This document shows positions 53,042 to 61,231 of a stretch of 64,000 nucleotides of DNA, one piece after another. The number at the start of each line of letters is the position of its first letter. The stretch's first letter is position 1. A program made the position numbers and the translations under genes. The DNA is taken from assembly GCF_009696265.1 (NCBI RefSeq), contig NZ_VUMH01000002.1, forward strand, positions 356,923 through 420,922. Direction: 5' to 3'. The notes beneath the pieces are model-generated. The model ran no database searches. It was not told the origin of the DNA and worked only from the letters and a program-made list of their open reading frames with translations. Origin of the DNA: Desulfovibrio porci. GTDB lineage: Bacteria; Desulfobacterota; Desulfovibrionia; Desulfovibrionales; Desulfovibrionaceae.

Positions 53042-55327
53042 TTGAAAAAATTCAACGCGGTCTTGGGAAAATACGGCTGGTCCGCGGGTTTTGTCGTGTT
53101 TCTGGCCGCATGTCTGGCGCTTTTCTTTTCCTCTCCGCCGCGCTTCGGCAACATGCCGCGGATGACCTTCACGCCCGGCAATATCTATGAAAAAACGCTG
53201 GTGGTCGCCATGGATTACGACTACCAGCCCTATTCCTTTTTTGACGGCAACGGGAAACCTGCGGGCTTTGATGTGGAGCTGATCTACGCTCTGGCCGACA
53301 AAATGGGCGTGAATGCGGACGTGCGGCTGATGCCCTGGAACGACGCCCGCAACGCCGTTCTCAGCGGCCGGGCCGATCTGCTCACCGGCCTGGAGCGTGT
53401 GCCGGAAAACATGCCGGCCTTTGAACTGTCCGTTCCCTTGCACAACGATCCCTTCATCGCCTTCGGCACAGCGCCGCTGGACGGCATGAGCGGCCTGCAC
53501 GGCAAGCGTATCGCGGTGCTGCGGGGCAGCGCCAGTTACGACACTATCCTCAAACCCTATGGTTTCGCGCGGGGAATCACGCTGTACGATTCGTACCACG
53601 ATGTTTTCGCTTCGGTGATCCGGGGTGAAAACGACTATGCCGTTTCCCGGTATTCCGTGGGCCGCAGGGAACTGGTTCAACTGGGCGCGGAACATATCCA
53701 GGCGGCGGTGGTTCTGCCCAACAATTACCTCTGCATCGGCGTCAGGGGCGGCAACCGCGCGCTTCTGGAGCGGGTGGACGCCGCCCTCGTGGAACTGGCC
53801 GTGAACGGCACCAAGGAGGCTCTGGTCGAAAAGTGGCTGGAGCGCTACGTGGACGTCATCAGCTGGGCCGACTTTCTGAAAGCCTACAAAGTCTCCATTA
53901 TGGGCGCGAGCTGCGGGCTGGCGCTGCTGATCGGTTTTTTCATCGCGTACAGCCGGAGCCGTAACGCCCGGCTCCGGCAGAAAGACATGGAGCGGATTCT
54001 GGAATACCAGCGCCTGATTACCGAGGCCACCAAGGGCCTGTACGAAAACATCTATGAGCTGGACATCACCCGCAACCGGGCGGCCAGCGAGGAAACCAGG
54101 CATTATTTCGAGCGCCTGGGCATTCCCGGCGACACGCCCGTGGACGAGGCCCTGCGGCATATCGCGGCCACGCAGATCAGGACGGAAGACCGCCAGGGCT
54201 ATCTGGACGCCTTTTCTCCGGAAAAAGTCCTGGAAGCCTATCAGAAGGGCGTGCGGAGCCTGAGCTACGACTTCATGATCTCCGGGGACGGCAAGAGCTA
54301 TTACTGGCTGCGGATCATGGCCCGCATCTTTGTTCTGCCCCAGGACCGGTCCGTGCGGCTGATCGTCTACCGCCAGAATATCGACGCGGAAAAGCGGCAC
54401 TGGAAAATGTACCAGTACCAGCGGATGGTCATGGAGGCCGCCAAGGGCCTGTATGAAGACATCTACGAGATGGACATGACCCACAATTGCGCGGGCAATG
54501 AGGAAACCCGCGCCTATTTTGAAACTCTCGGCCTGCCCGGCGACGCCGCCTATGACCGTTTTCTGCGTTGTGTGGCCGAAAAGCAGATCAAGGACGAATA
54601 CCGGCAGCGCTATCTCGACGCCTTTTTGCCGGACAGGGTGCTTCAGGCCTATGCCCGTGGCACGGACAGCCTGGTCTGCGAGGTCATGCTTTCCACAGAC
54701 GGCGTGCGTTACTACTGGCTGCGCATCACGGCCCGCGTGTTTTTCTGGGCCGAGGACAATTCCGTGCGGATTTTCTCCTTCCGCCAGAATATCGACGCGG
54801 AGAAAAGCCGGGAAAGCCTGCTTTCCGCGCAGGCCCGGCTGGACCCGCTGACCGGTTTATACAACAAAACGGTCACCGAAAACCTCATCGGCGAAGCCCT
54901 GACCTCCGGAGCGGCCGGAGACTGCCGCTACGCTTTCTTTATTCTGGACGTCGACAACTTCAAGCTGGTCAACGACGATTTCGGGCATGCCGTGGGCGAC
55001 ATGGTGCTGCGCGAGTTCTCCGCTGAACTGAAAAGGCAGTTCAGGGAAAAAGATATTGTGGGCCGCATCGGCGGCGACGAATTTGCGGCCTTTCTGCTCG
55101 CGCCCGACAGGGACTGGGTGGAGAAAAAAGCGCGCGCCCTGAGTTCGGCCCTGCGCAAAAGCTTCAGGTCCGATGCCGGGGATTTCAGCATTTCCGCCAG
55201 CATCGGCATCGCCCTGGCCCCGGAGGACGGCACGGACTTCGCCGCCCTGTACAAAAACGCCGACGCCGCCCTGTACCAGACCAAAAAGAGGGGCAAGAAC
55301 GGCTTCACCGTCCATGCCGGAGCCTGA
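53042..55327 (+). CDS. Binding-protein/PAS-like/diguanylate cyclase fusion
   Basis: From the TTG at 53042 the product is about 761 residues. A helix at about 15-31 is followed by a family 3 solute-binding domain (about 50-268, starting LVVAMDYDYQPYSFF), a second helix near 283-303, two similar PAS-like repeats of about 130 residues (325-455 and 460-590, each starting KGLYE and ending RQNIDAEK) and a GGDEF domain. The catalytic loop is RIGGDEF with REKD forming the RxxD inhibitory site, so it should be active and feedback-controlled. The frame is open to 52856, so the start is uncertain. It appears to couple periplasmic ligand sensing to cyclic di-GMP. Confidence 0.82.
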   Translation: MKKFNAVLGKYGWSAGFVVFLAACLALFFSSPPRFGNMPRMTFTPGNIYEKTLVVAMDYDYQPYSFFDGNGKPAGFDVELIYALADKMGVNADVRLMPWNDARNAVLSGRADLLTGLERVPENMPAFELSVPLHNDPFIAFGTAPLDGMSGLHGKRIAVLRGSASYDTILKPYGFARGITLYDSYHDVFASVIRGENDYAVSRYSVGRRELVQLGAEHIQAAVVLPNNYLCIGVRGGNRALLERVDAALVELAVNGTKEALVEKWLERYVDVISWADFLKAYKVSIMGASCGLALLIGFFIAYSRSRNARLRQKDMERILEYQRLITEATKGLYENIYELDITRNRAASEETRHYFERLGIPGDTPVDEALRHIAATQIRTEDRQGYLDAFSPEKVLEAYQKGVRSLSYDFMISGDGKSYYWLRIMARIFVLPQDRSVRLIVYRQNIDAEKRHWKMYQYQRMVMEAAKGLYEDIYEMDMTHNCAGNEETRAYFETLGLPGDAAYDRFLRCVAEKQIKDEYRQRYLDAFLPDRVLQAYARGTDSLVCEVMLSTDGVRYYWLRITARVFFWAEDNSVRIFSFRQNIDAEKSRESLLSAQARLDPLTGLYNKTVTENLIGEALTSGAAGDCRYAFFILDVDNFKLVNDDFGHAVGDMVLREFSAELKRQFREKDIVGRIGGDEFAAFLLAPDRDWVEKKARALSSALRKSFRSDAGDFSISASIGIALAPEDGTDFAALYKNADAALYQTKKRGKNGFTVHAGA

Positions 55328-55520
55328 GAAGCGGCCCCCGGCCTTGACCCGGGCCGTGGGATATGGGAGAGGAAACGCATATGGGGCGTCCCGGCGGGCC
55401 AGTCCGCGCCGCGGTCGCCTCATGTCATGCCGGTCGGGCAACGCGTCGGCGCGACGGCTTTTTTCAGACAGATAGTAACGGCGGCCCCGCGCGGCCCGTG
55501 CCGGTCGCCGGGGAGAACAT

Positions 55521-56444
55521 ATGACGGATCAGACCTACCATTGCGGCTGGGTGGCGCTCATGGGCCCGCCCAATGCCGGAAAATCCACCCTGCTGAACGC
55601 CCTGCTGGGCCAGAAAGTGACCATCGTCACGCCCAAGCCGCAGACCACGCGCAACCAGATCGTGGGCATCCTCACCGACGAGGAGGCCCAGGTCATCTTC
55701 ATGGACACGCCGGGCCTGACCCAGGTGCGCGGCCGCCTGAGCAAGACCATGATCCAGGCGGTCTGGCAGAGCCTCGGCCAGGCCGACGTGATCATGCCCA
55801 TTCTGGACTCCCACCTCTACATCCGGCATCCGGAATTTCTGGACCGTGATCTGGCTCCGGTGGCCGAAGCCCTGGCCAGCGACGAGCGCCCCATGATCGT
55901 CGTGGTCAACAAGGTGGACCTGTTCAGCGACAAAAGCCGCATGTTGCCCCTGCTCACCCGGCTGCATGAAATGTGGCCCAGGGCCGACATTTTTCCGGCC
56001 TCGGCCCTGCGCAGGGACGGCCTGCCGGAGCTGAAGGCCCTGATCCGTTCCAAGCTGCCCGAGGGCCCGGCGCACTTTCCGGAAGACCAGATTTCCACGG
56101 CCTCCCTGCGCTTCATGGCCGCCGAGATCATCCGTGAAAAACTCTTTCTGCATCTGCGCCAGGAAGTGCCCTATGCCGTGGCCGTGGACGTGGAAAGCTG
56201 GGAAGAGGACGAATCACGCGGGCAGACCGTGATCCATGCCGTGATTTACGTGGCCCGGCCCATGCACAAGGCCATGGTCATCGGGCGGGCGGGGGCCTCC
56301 ATCAAGCAGATCGGCAGCGAGGCCCGCATGGACATTCAGGAACTGGTGGGCGGCAAGGTGCATCTGGAACTCTGGGTCAAGGTGCGGGAGCACTGGACGG
56401 AAGATCCGGGCTTTCTGCGCGACCTGGGCCTTATGGCGGAGTAG
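55521..56444 (+). CDS. era: GTPase Era
   Basis: Era binds 16S rRNA and is needed for 30S assembly. The 307-residue product has G1 [23 protein letters not shown]3 DTPGLTQ and G4 NKVDL, then a KH domain with [11 protein letters not shown]. Length is usual. GGGGAG precedes the ATG. yggS follows 5 bases later, so the two are probably one operon. Confidence 0.97.
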   Translation: MTDQTYHCGWVALMGPPNAGKSTLLNALLGQKVTIVTPKPQTTRNQIVGILTDEEAQVIFMDTPGLTQVRGRLSKTMIQAVWQSLGQADVIMPILDSHLYIRHPEFLDRDLAPVAEALASDERPMIVVVNKVDLFSDKSRMLPLLTRLHEMWPRADIFPASALRRDGLPELKALIRSKLPEGPAHFPEDQISTASLRFMAAEIIREKLFLHLRQEVPYAVAVDVESWEEDESRGQTVIHAVIYVARPMHKAMVIGRAGASIKQIGSEARMDIQELVGGKVHLELWVKVREHWTEDPGFLRDLGLMAE

Positions 56445-56449
56445 CAGAG

Positions 56450-57169
56450 ATGACGACGGAAGAAGCCCTGCGGGAGCGTTATGCCCGCGTTCTGGAGCGG
56501 CTGGATGCGGCCTGCGCGGCAGCGGGCCGCAAGCGGGAAGACGTGACCCTGATCGCGGTGTCCAAGCTGCATCCGGCCGTTGATGTGGCCGAGGTGGCCC
56601 GCGCCGGGCAGCTGGATTTTGGTGAGAACTACGTGCAGGAGGCCTTACAGAAACGCGAGGACCTGGCGGGCGAATCCGCCTGCCGGAATCTGCGCTGGCA
56701 TATGATCGGCCATGTCCAGAGCCGCAAGGCCGCCCAGGTGGCCGGGGCCTTCGCTCTGATCCACACCCTGGATTCGCACAAGCTGGCCGACGGCCTGGAG
56801 CGGCGTCTGGCCGTGCTGGAAGCCCGGCAGCCGGTGCTCATGGAAGTCAACGTGGCCGCCGAGCCGCAAAAATCCGGTCTTATGGCTGAAGATCTGCCCT
56901 CTTTAGCCGATCATATACTGGAGAAGTGCCCGCATCTGGAACTGCGTGGCCTGATGTGTCTGCCGCCGGTTTTTGACGCGGGCGAGGCGGCGCGGCCCCA
57001 TTTCGCGCGTCTGTCCGCTCTGCGCGAGGAATTGCGCGACCGTCTGGGCCTGCCCCTGCCGGAGCTTTCCATGGGCATGAGCGGGGATTTCGCGGCGGCT
57101 GTGGCCGAAGGGGCCACCATGGTGCGTATCGGCACGGATATTTTCGGGCCGCGTCCGCCCAAGGTCTGA
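56450..57169 (+). CDS. yggS: YggS-type PLP homeostasis protein
   Basis: The 239-residue product is a PLP-binding, alanine-racemase-fold protein that buffers pyridoxal phosphate in the cell. It has VSKLHP with the PLP lysine near residue 36, DFGENYVQEA near residue 57, WHMIGHVQSRKA and the closing SMGMSGDFAAAVAEG and VRIGTDIFG segments. The start has GGAG upstream. It follows era by 5 bases and is followed by a GC-rich hairpin near 57203-57230 before fliL. Confidence 0.93.
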   Translation: MTTEEALRERYARVLERLDAACAAAGRKREDVTLIAVSKLHPAVDVAEVARAGQLDFGENYVQEALQKREDLAGESACRNLRWHMIGHVQSRKAAQVAGAFALIHTLDSHKLADGLERRLAVLEARQPVLMEVNVAAEPQKSGLMAEDLPSLADHILEKCPHLELRGLMCLPPVFDAGEAARPHFARLSALREELRDRLGLPLPELSMGMSGDFAAAVAEGATMVRIGTDIFGPRPPKV

Positions 57170-57254
57170 GGCCTTGGCATAAAGACTGCATATTTTCAGA
57201 TCGGCCCGGCCGTGAGTAGCGGGGCCGGCCTTCAATCTCTCGGAGTTCGAGCGT

Positions 57255-57911
57255 ATGGCAGCCAAGGATACCAGGGAAGCCACGGCATTGCCGGAAGGGC
57301 AGGCCGAAAAACCCAAAAAGAAATCCAGGATCAAGCGCCTCGTCATTCTTTTGGCGATCCTGCTGATGACTCTCAGCGGCGCGGGCCTCGGCGCGTACTG
57401 GTGGCTGTTTTTGCGCACGCCGGGCAGCGCGTCCCACGCGTCTGCTCCGGCCAAAAATGAAGCCCCCGCGCCTGCCGCGCCCAGTGCGCCCGGCGCGCCC
57501 GCCAACGCGAGCGCGGGCCAGCCCGCGGTTCCGGCGGCTCCGGTTTCCGGCGCGGGTGGGAACGCGCCCGGCGCGGCGCGCATCGAACGCCAGAGCGACC
57601 TGCCCCGCAGCGCCGGTCAGGTTCTGCCGTTGCCGCCCATCACGGTCAATCTGTCGGACCCCGGCGGGCGGCGCTATCTCAAGCTGGGCATGGAAGTGGA
57701 GGTCAACGCCGACGTTTCCGAAGAGCTCAAGGCCCAGAACGCGCGTATCCGTGACGCCGTCATCATGTTGCTGGCGGGCAAGAGCTATGCGGATATTTCC
57801 ACGCCCGACGGCAAAGTGCTGCTCAAGGCCGAAGTGGCGGCGCGGCTCAATCAGATTCTGGGCGCGCAACGCGTGATCCGGGTCTATTTTACGGATTTTG
57901 TAGTGGAATAA
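57255..57911 (+). CDS. fliL: Flagellar basal-body protein FliL
   Basis: The 218-residue product has a cytoplasmic N-terminus with a KKKSRIKR stretch, one membrane helix (about residues 35-55), an alanine/proline-rich linker to about residue 105, and a periplasmic FliL domain (about 110-218) with LPPITVNLSDPGGRRYLKLGM and VRDAVIMLLAGK-like segments. FliL sits near the stator and supports motor function. CGGAG lies upstream. It begins a flagellar run fliL-fliN-fliO-fliP-fliQ. Confidence 0.9.
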   Translation: MAAKDTREATALPEGQAEKPKKKSRIKRLVILLAILLMTLSGAGLGAYWWLFLRTPGSASHASAPAKNEAPAPAAPSAPGAPANASAGQPAVPAAPVSGAGGNAPGAARIERQSDLPRSAGQVLPLPPITVNLSDPGGRRYLKLGMEVEVNADVSEELKAQNARIRDAVIMLLAGKSYADISTPDGKVLLKAEVAARLNQILGAQRVIRVYFTDFVVE

Positions 57912-57994
57912 TCCCGCGCAAGGCGTGTCAACGTCAATAGTTCGGCGGGACCGGGGCGCGCGCTCCGGCAGCAGCGTTTTCAACGAGGTGCGTC

Positions 57995-58573
57995 ATGTCG
58001 CAGGACGATCAGGAAGCCTTGGCCGCGCAGTGGGCGGCACAGCTTGAGGGAGAAGAAGACAGCCCGTCCGGCGGGGATGCCGGCGCGCCGGAGGCCGCCG
58101 CGGCTGACGCCGGGGCCGGCGGCGAGCATTCGCCCGTGGACGAAGAGGCCCTGGCCGCGCAATGGGCCGAGGCCCTGGCCGACGACGAGGAGGACAAAAG
58201 CGGGCCCTCCACATTCGGCGGAGCGGGCGCGGGCGGCTTCGGCCAGACCCCGACGGACGCCCATTTCAGGGACATGACTGAAATGTCCCGCCAGCCCAAG
58301 GACAACAAGCTCAAGCGTGAGCTGGACTTCATTCTGGATATTCCGCTGGACGTTTCGGCGGAGTTGGGCCGTACCCGCCTGCTCATTAATGAACTGCTTC
58401 AGCTGGGCCAGGGGTCGGTGGTGGAACTGAACAAACTGGCCGGCGAACCGCTGGAAGTCTATGTCAACGGCAAACTGGTGGCGCGCGGCGAGGCCGTGGT
58501 CATCAACGAGAAGTTCGGCGTGCGTCTGACCGACATCATCAGCCCCATTGAACGGGTGAAGCAGCTTGGCTAG
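57995..58573 (+). CDS. fliN: Flagellar motor switch protein FliN
   Basis: The 192-residue product carries the FliN domain at its C-terminus (about residues 105-192): LDIPLDVSAELGRTRLLINELLQL and GSVVELNKLAGEPLEVYVNGKL, the switch-complex core. The N-terminal 100 residues are low-complexity and acidic and hold the same eight residues, EALAAQWA, twice (7-14 and 51-58). It lies 83 bases after fliL and overlaps fliO by 8 bases. Confidence 0.92.
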   Translation: MSQDDQEALAAQWAAQLEGEEDSPSGGDAGAPEAAAADAGAGGEHSPVDEEALAAQWAEALADDEEDKSGPSTFGGAGAGGFGQTPTDAHFRDMTEMSRQPKDNKLKRELDFILDIPLDVSAELGRTRLLINELLQLGQGSVVELNKLAGEPLEVYVNGKLVARGEAVVINEKFGVRLTDIISPIERVKQLG

Positions 58574-59219
58574 CCGGTACGCCTCGGCCGCCGCGGCAGC
58601 GGACCCTGGCCTTTCGGGCCAGGCTGTACGCGGCCTGGTGGACGGCGCGGCGGCGGTTCCGCCTCCATCCGGGGGCGGCACGCCGGGGTTGGAAGACGCG
58701 GTCCGCCTCGCCGGGGAGCATGTGCTGCGCGGTCTGGAACAGGCCGGGCATATCATGGGCCAGGCCGTGGAACACGCGGTTGACCGGGGCGCGGACCTTG
58801 CCGCGCAGGCCGCCGCATCCGCTCCGGCCGGGCACGTCTCCACGCTCGGCCAGTCCTCTTTCAGCTGGGGCGGCTATATGCAGGCCGTGGGCATTCTTTT
58901 TCTGTTCCTGGCCCTGCTCTGGCTGGCGGTCTGGCTGGTGCGGCGTTACGGACGATTCAATTTTCTGCCGCGCCCGGGGGCCCTGCCGCGCGGCGCGCTG
59001 GTCATGGAGGCCCAGATGCCGCTGGGACCGCGCAAAGGACTTATGGTGGTACGCTTCTTGAATAGAAGGTTGCTGCTGGGGGTTACGGACCAGCAGATCA
59101 CCCTTCTGACGGAGGAAGACGCCCATCATGAGCCGCATGACGCAGATTTTCACGAAATTATGGAGGAAGCCCGGCGCGGCGGGCCTGCTGGCGGCAAGCC
59201 TGCTGATCCTTCTGCCTGA
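58566..59219 (+). CDS. fliO: Flagellar biosynthesis protein FliO
   Basis: The 217-residue product has one strong membrane helix (about residues 110-127, VGILFLFLALLWLAVWLV) and then a cytoplasmic domain with RGALVMEAQMPLGPRKGLMVVRF, typical of FliO. FliO helps build the FliP-FliQ-FliR export gate. The start is a TTG overlapping the fliN stop; a later start is possible because the first 70 residues are low-complexity. It overlaps fliP by 92 bases. Confidence 0.8.
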   Translation: MASRYASAAAAADPGLSGQAVRGLVDGAAAVPPPSGGGTPGLEDAVRLAGEHVLRGLEQAGHIMGQAVEHAVDRGADLAAQAAASAPAGHVSTLGQSSFSWGGYMQAVGILFLFLALLWLAVWLVRRYGRFNFLPRPGALPRGALVMEAQMPLGPRKGLMVVRFLNRRLLLGVTDQQITLLTEEDAHHEPHDADFHEIMEEARRGGPAGGKPADPSA

Positions 59220-59925
59220 GCTGGCGTTCGCGGCGCAGGATCTCAGCCTGCCCAGCATGTCGCTTACGCTGTCCGGCGGCGCGCCGGAACCGGCGAAGGT
59301 TTCGGTGCTGCTGGAGATCCTCTTTCTGCTCACCGTGCTCTCCGTGGCCCCGGCCATCATGCTCACGGTCACCAGCTTCACCCGCATCATCATTGTCTTC
59401 AGCTTCCTGCGTCAGGCCATGGGCGTGCAACAGCTGCCGCCCACCCAGATCCTCGCCAGCCTCGCCATTTTCATGACGGTGGTCATCATGCTGCCGGTGG
59501 GCAGGCAGATCAACGACCAGGCCCTGCAACCCTACCTCAGCGAGCAGATCGACTACAAAGTGGCTCTGGACCGGGCCCAGGCTCCGTTGCGGACGTTCAT
59601 GTTCAAGCACACCCGCGAGAAGGACCTCTCGGTCTTCTATGCCATCACCCAGATGGAACTGCCCAAGAACAAGGAAGAAGTGCCCACCATGCTGCTGGCC
59701 GCGGCCTACGTGATCAGCGAACTGAAGACGGCCTTCACCATCGGCTTTCTGATCTACATTCCCTTTCTGGTGCTGGATATGGTCGTATCCAGCGTCCTGC
59801 TGGCCATGGGCATGATGATGCTGCCGCCCATGATGGTCTCCATGCCTTTCAAGCTGCTGCTTTTCGTCATGGTGGACGGCTGGAATCTGCTGGTGGGTTC
59901 GCTGGTCAACAGCTTTCTTCTGTAA
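59128..59925 (+). CDS. fliP: Flagellar export gate protein FliP
   Basis: The 265-residue product has a signal-like first helix, then four hydrophobic helices. Family marks are APAIMLTVTSFTRIIIVFSFLRQA, MTVVIMLPVG, LKTAFTIGFLIYIPFLVLDMVVSS and GMMMLPPMMVSMPFKLLLFVMVDGW. FliP forms the inner-membrane secretion gate with FliQ and FliR. The ATG at 59128 has GGAGG upstream and overlaps the last 92 bases of fliO; a start further in would lose the signal-like helix. Confidence 0.95.
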   Translation: MSRMTQIFTKLWRKPGAAGLLAASLLILLPELAFAAQDLSLPSMSLTLSGGAPEPAKVSVLLEILFLLTVLSVAPAIMLTVTSFTRIIIVFSFLRQAMGVQQLPPTQILASLAIFMTVVIMLPVGRQINDQALQPYLSEQIDYKVALDRAQAPLRTFMFKHTREKDLSVFYAITQMELPKNKEEVPTMLLAAAYVISELKTAFTIGFLIYIPFLVLDMVVSSVLLAMGMMMLPPMMVSMPFKLLLFVMVDGWNLLVGSLVNSFLL

Positions 59926-59948
59926 CTTCCGCCCCGAGGAGGGCCGCC

Positions 59949-60218
59949 ATGTCTCCGGATTTCGTCATCGGTTTCGGCCGCCAGGCCATTGAACTCTGTC
60001 TGATGATGGCCCTGCCCATGCTGGGCGTGGGCCTGGGCGTGGGCGTGGTGGTCAGCGTGATCCAGGCGGCCACCCAGATTCAGGAGATGACCCTGACCTT
60101 CATCCCCAAGGTGGTCTGCATGTTCATCGCCCTGCTGCTGGCTCTGCCCTGGCTCATGGAGCGGATGATCACCTTTACCCGCGACGTTTTCATCAACATC
60201 CCCACCTACGTGCGCTGA
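59949..60218 (+). CDS. fliQ: Flagellar export gate protein FliQ
   Basis: The 89-residue product has two long helices (about 15-38 and 55-75) and the FliQ pattern VIGFGRQAIELCLMMALPML, then LIQAATQIQEMTLTFIPK-like sequence. It is part of the type III export gate. GAGGAGG precedes the ATG. fliR, which usually follows, is not here; a convergent acetyltransferase gene comes next, so the flagellar run ends at this point in the window. Confidence 0.96.
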   Translation: MSPDFVIGFGRQAIELCLMMALPMLGVGLGVGVVVSVIQAATQIQEMTLTFIPKVVCMFIALLLALPWLMERMITFTRDVFINIPTYVR

Positions 60219-60240
60219 GCGCCGGGCCGGACGGCGCTCT
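60217..60240 (+). terminator. Possible terminator after fliQ
   Basis: AGCGCC and GGCGCT pair around a ten-base loop and are followed by CTTC. The stem overlaps the fliQ stop codon. The T-run is poor, so this is tentative. Confidence 0.4.
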
Positions 60241-60260
60241 TCGCGCCCCGCAAAAACACG

Positions 60261-60827
60261 CTACCCGCGTGTGTCCAGAATCCGCCGCAAGACGTCAGCG
60301 TCCAGCCGGCTGACAGGCAACAGGGGCCGGGGGGCGGCGTCGTGCGGGGCGATGTCCTTCACAAACCAGGCCACGTCGTGCCACGCGCCGGCCTTGAAGC
60401 CCGCCTCGCTCTGGACACCCATGGTCCGGAATCCCAGCGAGGCGTGCAGGCGCTCGCTGGCGGCATTGGGCAGCGTGACCAGGGCGTAGGCGCTTCTGAC
60501 GCCCTGCAGGGGCAGAATGTCCAGCAGCATGCGGTACAGCCGTGTGCCCCTGCCCCGCGACGCGGCGGCGTCAAGATAGACGGACAATTCCGCGTTCCAT
60601 TGATAGGCTTCCCGTTCCGCCTGCCTGTGCGCATAGGCATAGCCGGATATCCCTCCATTCTCTTCGCAGACCAGATACGGATATGTCTCTGATATCCGCC
60701 CGATGCGTGCGGCGAACTCCGGCTCCGTGGGCAGGGCGTACTCAAAGGTGACGGGGCTGTGGATATACTGCGCGTATATTCGCAGCAGGGCCGCGCTGTC
60801 TTCAGGCCGTGCGAGTCTGATTCTCAT
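60261..60827 (-). CDS. GNAT-family N-acetyltransferase, PAT-like
   Basis: The 188-residue product starts MRIRLARPEDSAALLRIYAQYI, the usual beginning of phosphinothricin-acetyltransferase-like GNAT enzymes, then has GYAYAHRQAEREAYQWNAELSVYL, an acetyl-CoA loop SRGRGTRLYRMLL and a late RLHASLGF. Such enzymes acetylate amino acids or small amines. GGAGGAAG precedes the ATG at 60827. It is a single gene convergent with the flagellar run; substrate is unknown. The last 25 residues are an extension not typical of the family. Confidence 0.85.
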   Translation of the reverse strand: MRIRLARPEDSAALLRIYAQYIHSPVTFEYALPTEPEFAARIGRISETYPYLVCEENGGISGYAYAHRQAEREAYQWNAELSVYLDAAASRGRGTRLYRMLLDILPLQGVRSAYALVTLPNAASERLHASLGFRTMGVQSEAGFKAGAWHDVAWFVKDIAPHDAAPRPLLPVSRLDADVLRRILDTRG

Positions 60828-60853
60828 GCTTCCTCCAGATGTTCCGGCGGCGT

Positions 60854-61003
60854 CTAGAGCGGATTAACGTCAAGAATGCACATTCGTAACGTTTGAAGAC
60901 ATCCGCTTCGGCGCTTAACAGCTCAAATAAATTACGCTTACGCCTTCATGGCGGGCGTCTGCTTTCCAACTGCCGGAGCAATTGTAAAGTTCAATTGCTC
61001 TAC
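60854..61003. repeat. Miniature inverted-repeat element, copy B
   Basis: The left end CTAGAGCGGATTAACGTCAAG and right end AAAGTTCAATTGCTCTAC are near-complementary. The left end matches copy A at 34650-34800 over GAGCGGATTAAC, and the interiors are diverged. It is non-coding. Confidence 0.6.
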
Positions 61004-61025
61004 AACGCCGTTGCCGGACACTTTA

Positions 61026-61054
61026 TTGCCGTTTGGTAAAAGTAAAATTATACT
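61026..61054 (+). promoter_or_regulatory. Candidate promoter of a small RNA
   Basis: TTGCCG (61026-61031) and TATACT (61049-61054) are 17 bases apart in AT-rich DNA. Transcription would start near 61061 and reach the terminator at 61112-61143 after about 85 nt, with no open frame between. Confidence 0.45.
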
Positions 61055-61147
61055 TATAAATAATGTCTAGATAAAATTTAAAAACAATATACACTTTATA
61101 TTGAATAAAATAAAAAGGAGGACACTGTACAGTCCTCCTTTTTATTG
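61055..61147 (+). ncRNA. Possible small RNA of about 85-90 nt
   Basis: A promoter-like sequence and an intrinsic terminator bracket about 90 bases that hold no gene. The body is AT-rich with few pairing options other than the terminator. I give this low confidence because the terminator could also belong to the convergent neighbouring gene on the minus strand. Confidence 0.3.
61112..61143 (+). terminator. Bidirectional Rho-independent terminator
   Basis: AAAAAGGAGGAC and GTCCTCCTTTTT form a 12-bp perfect stem with loop ACTGTACA and T-runs on both strands. On the minus strand it lies 89 bases past the stop of the rRNA methyltransferase gene and would end its transcript. Confidence 0.85.
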
Positions 61148-61231
61148 TTTATAATCCTTCGCATTGGTCCAAAAAAAGACGCTTCAAGCTAATTTCTCCC
61201 CAGCTCTATAGTTCTTTGCATTTCTTCCGAA

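Larger units (their letters stand above)
60828..61231. other. Intergenic region with repeat and possible small RNA
   Basis: This 404-base AT-rich stretch holds the second copy of the inverted-repeat element (60854-61003), a promoter-like pair at 61026-61054 and a strong hairpin at 61112-61143. No protein gene was found. Confidence 0.55.
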
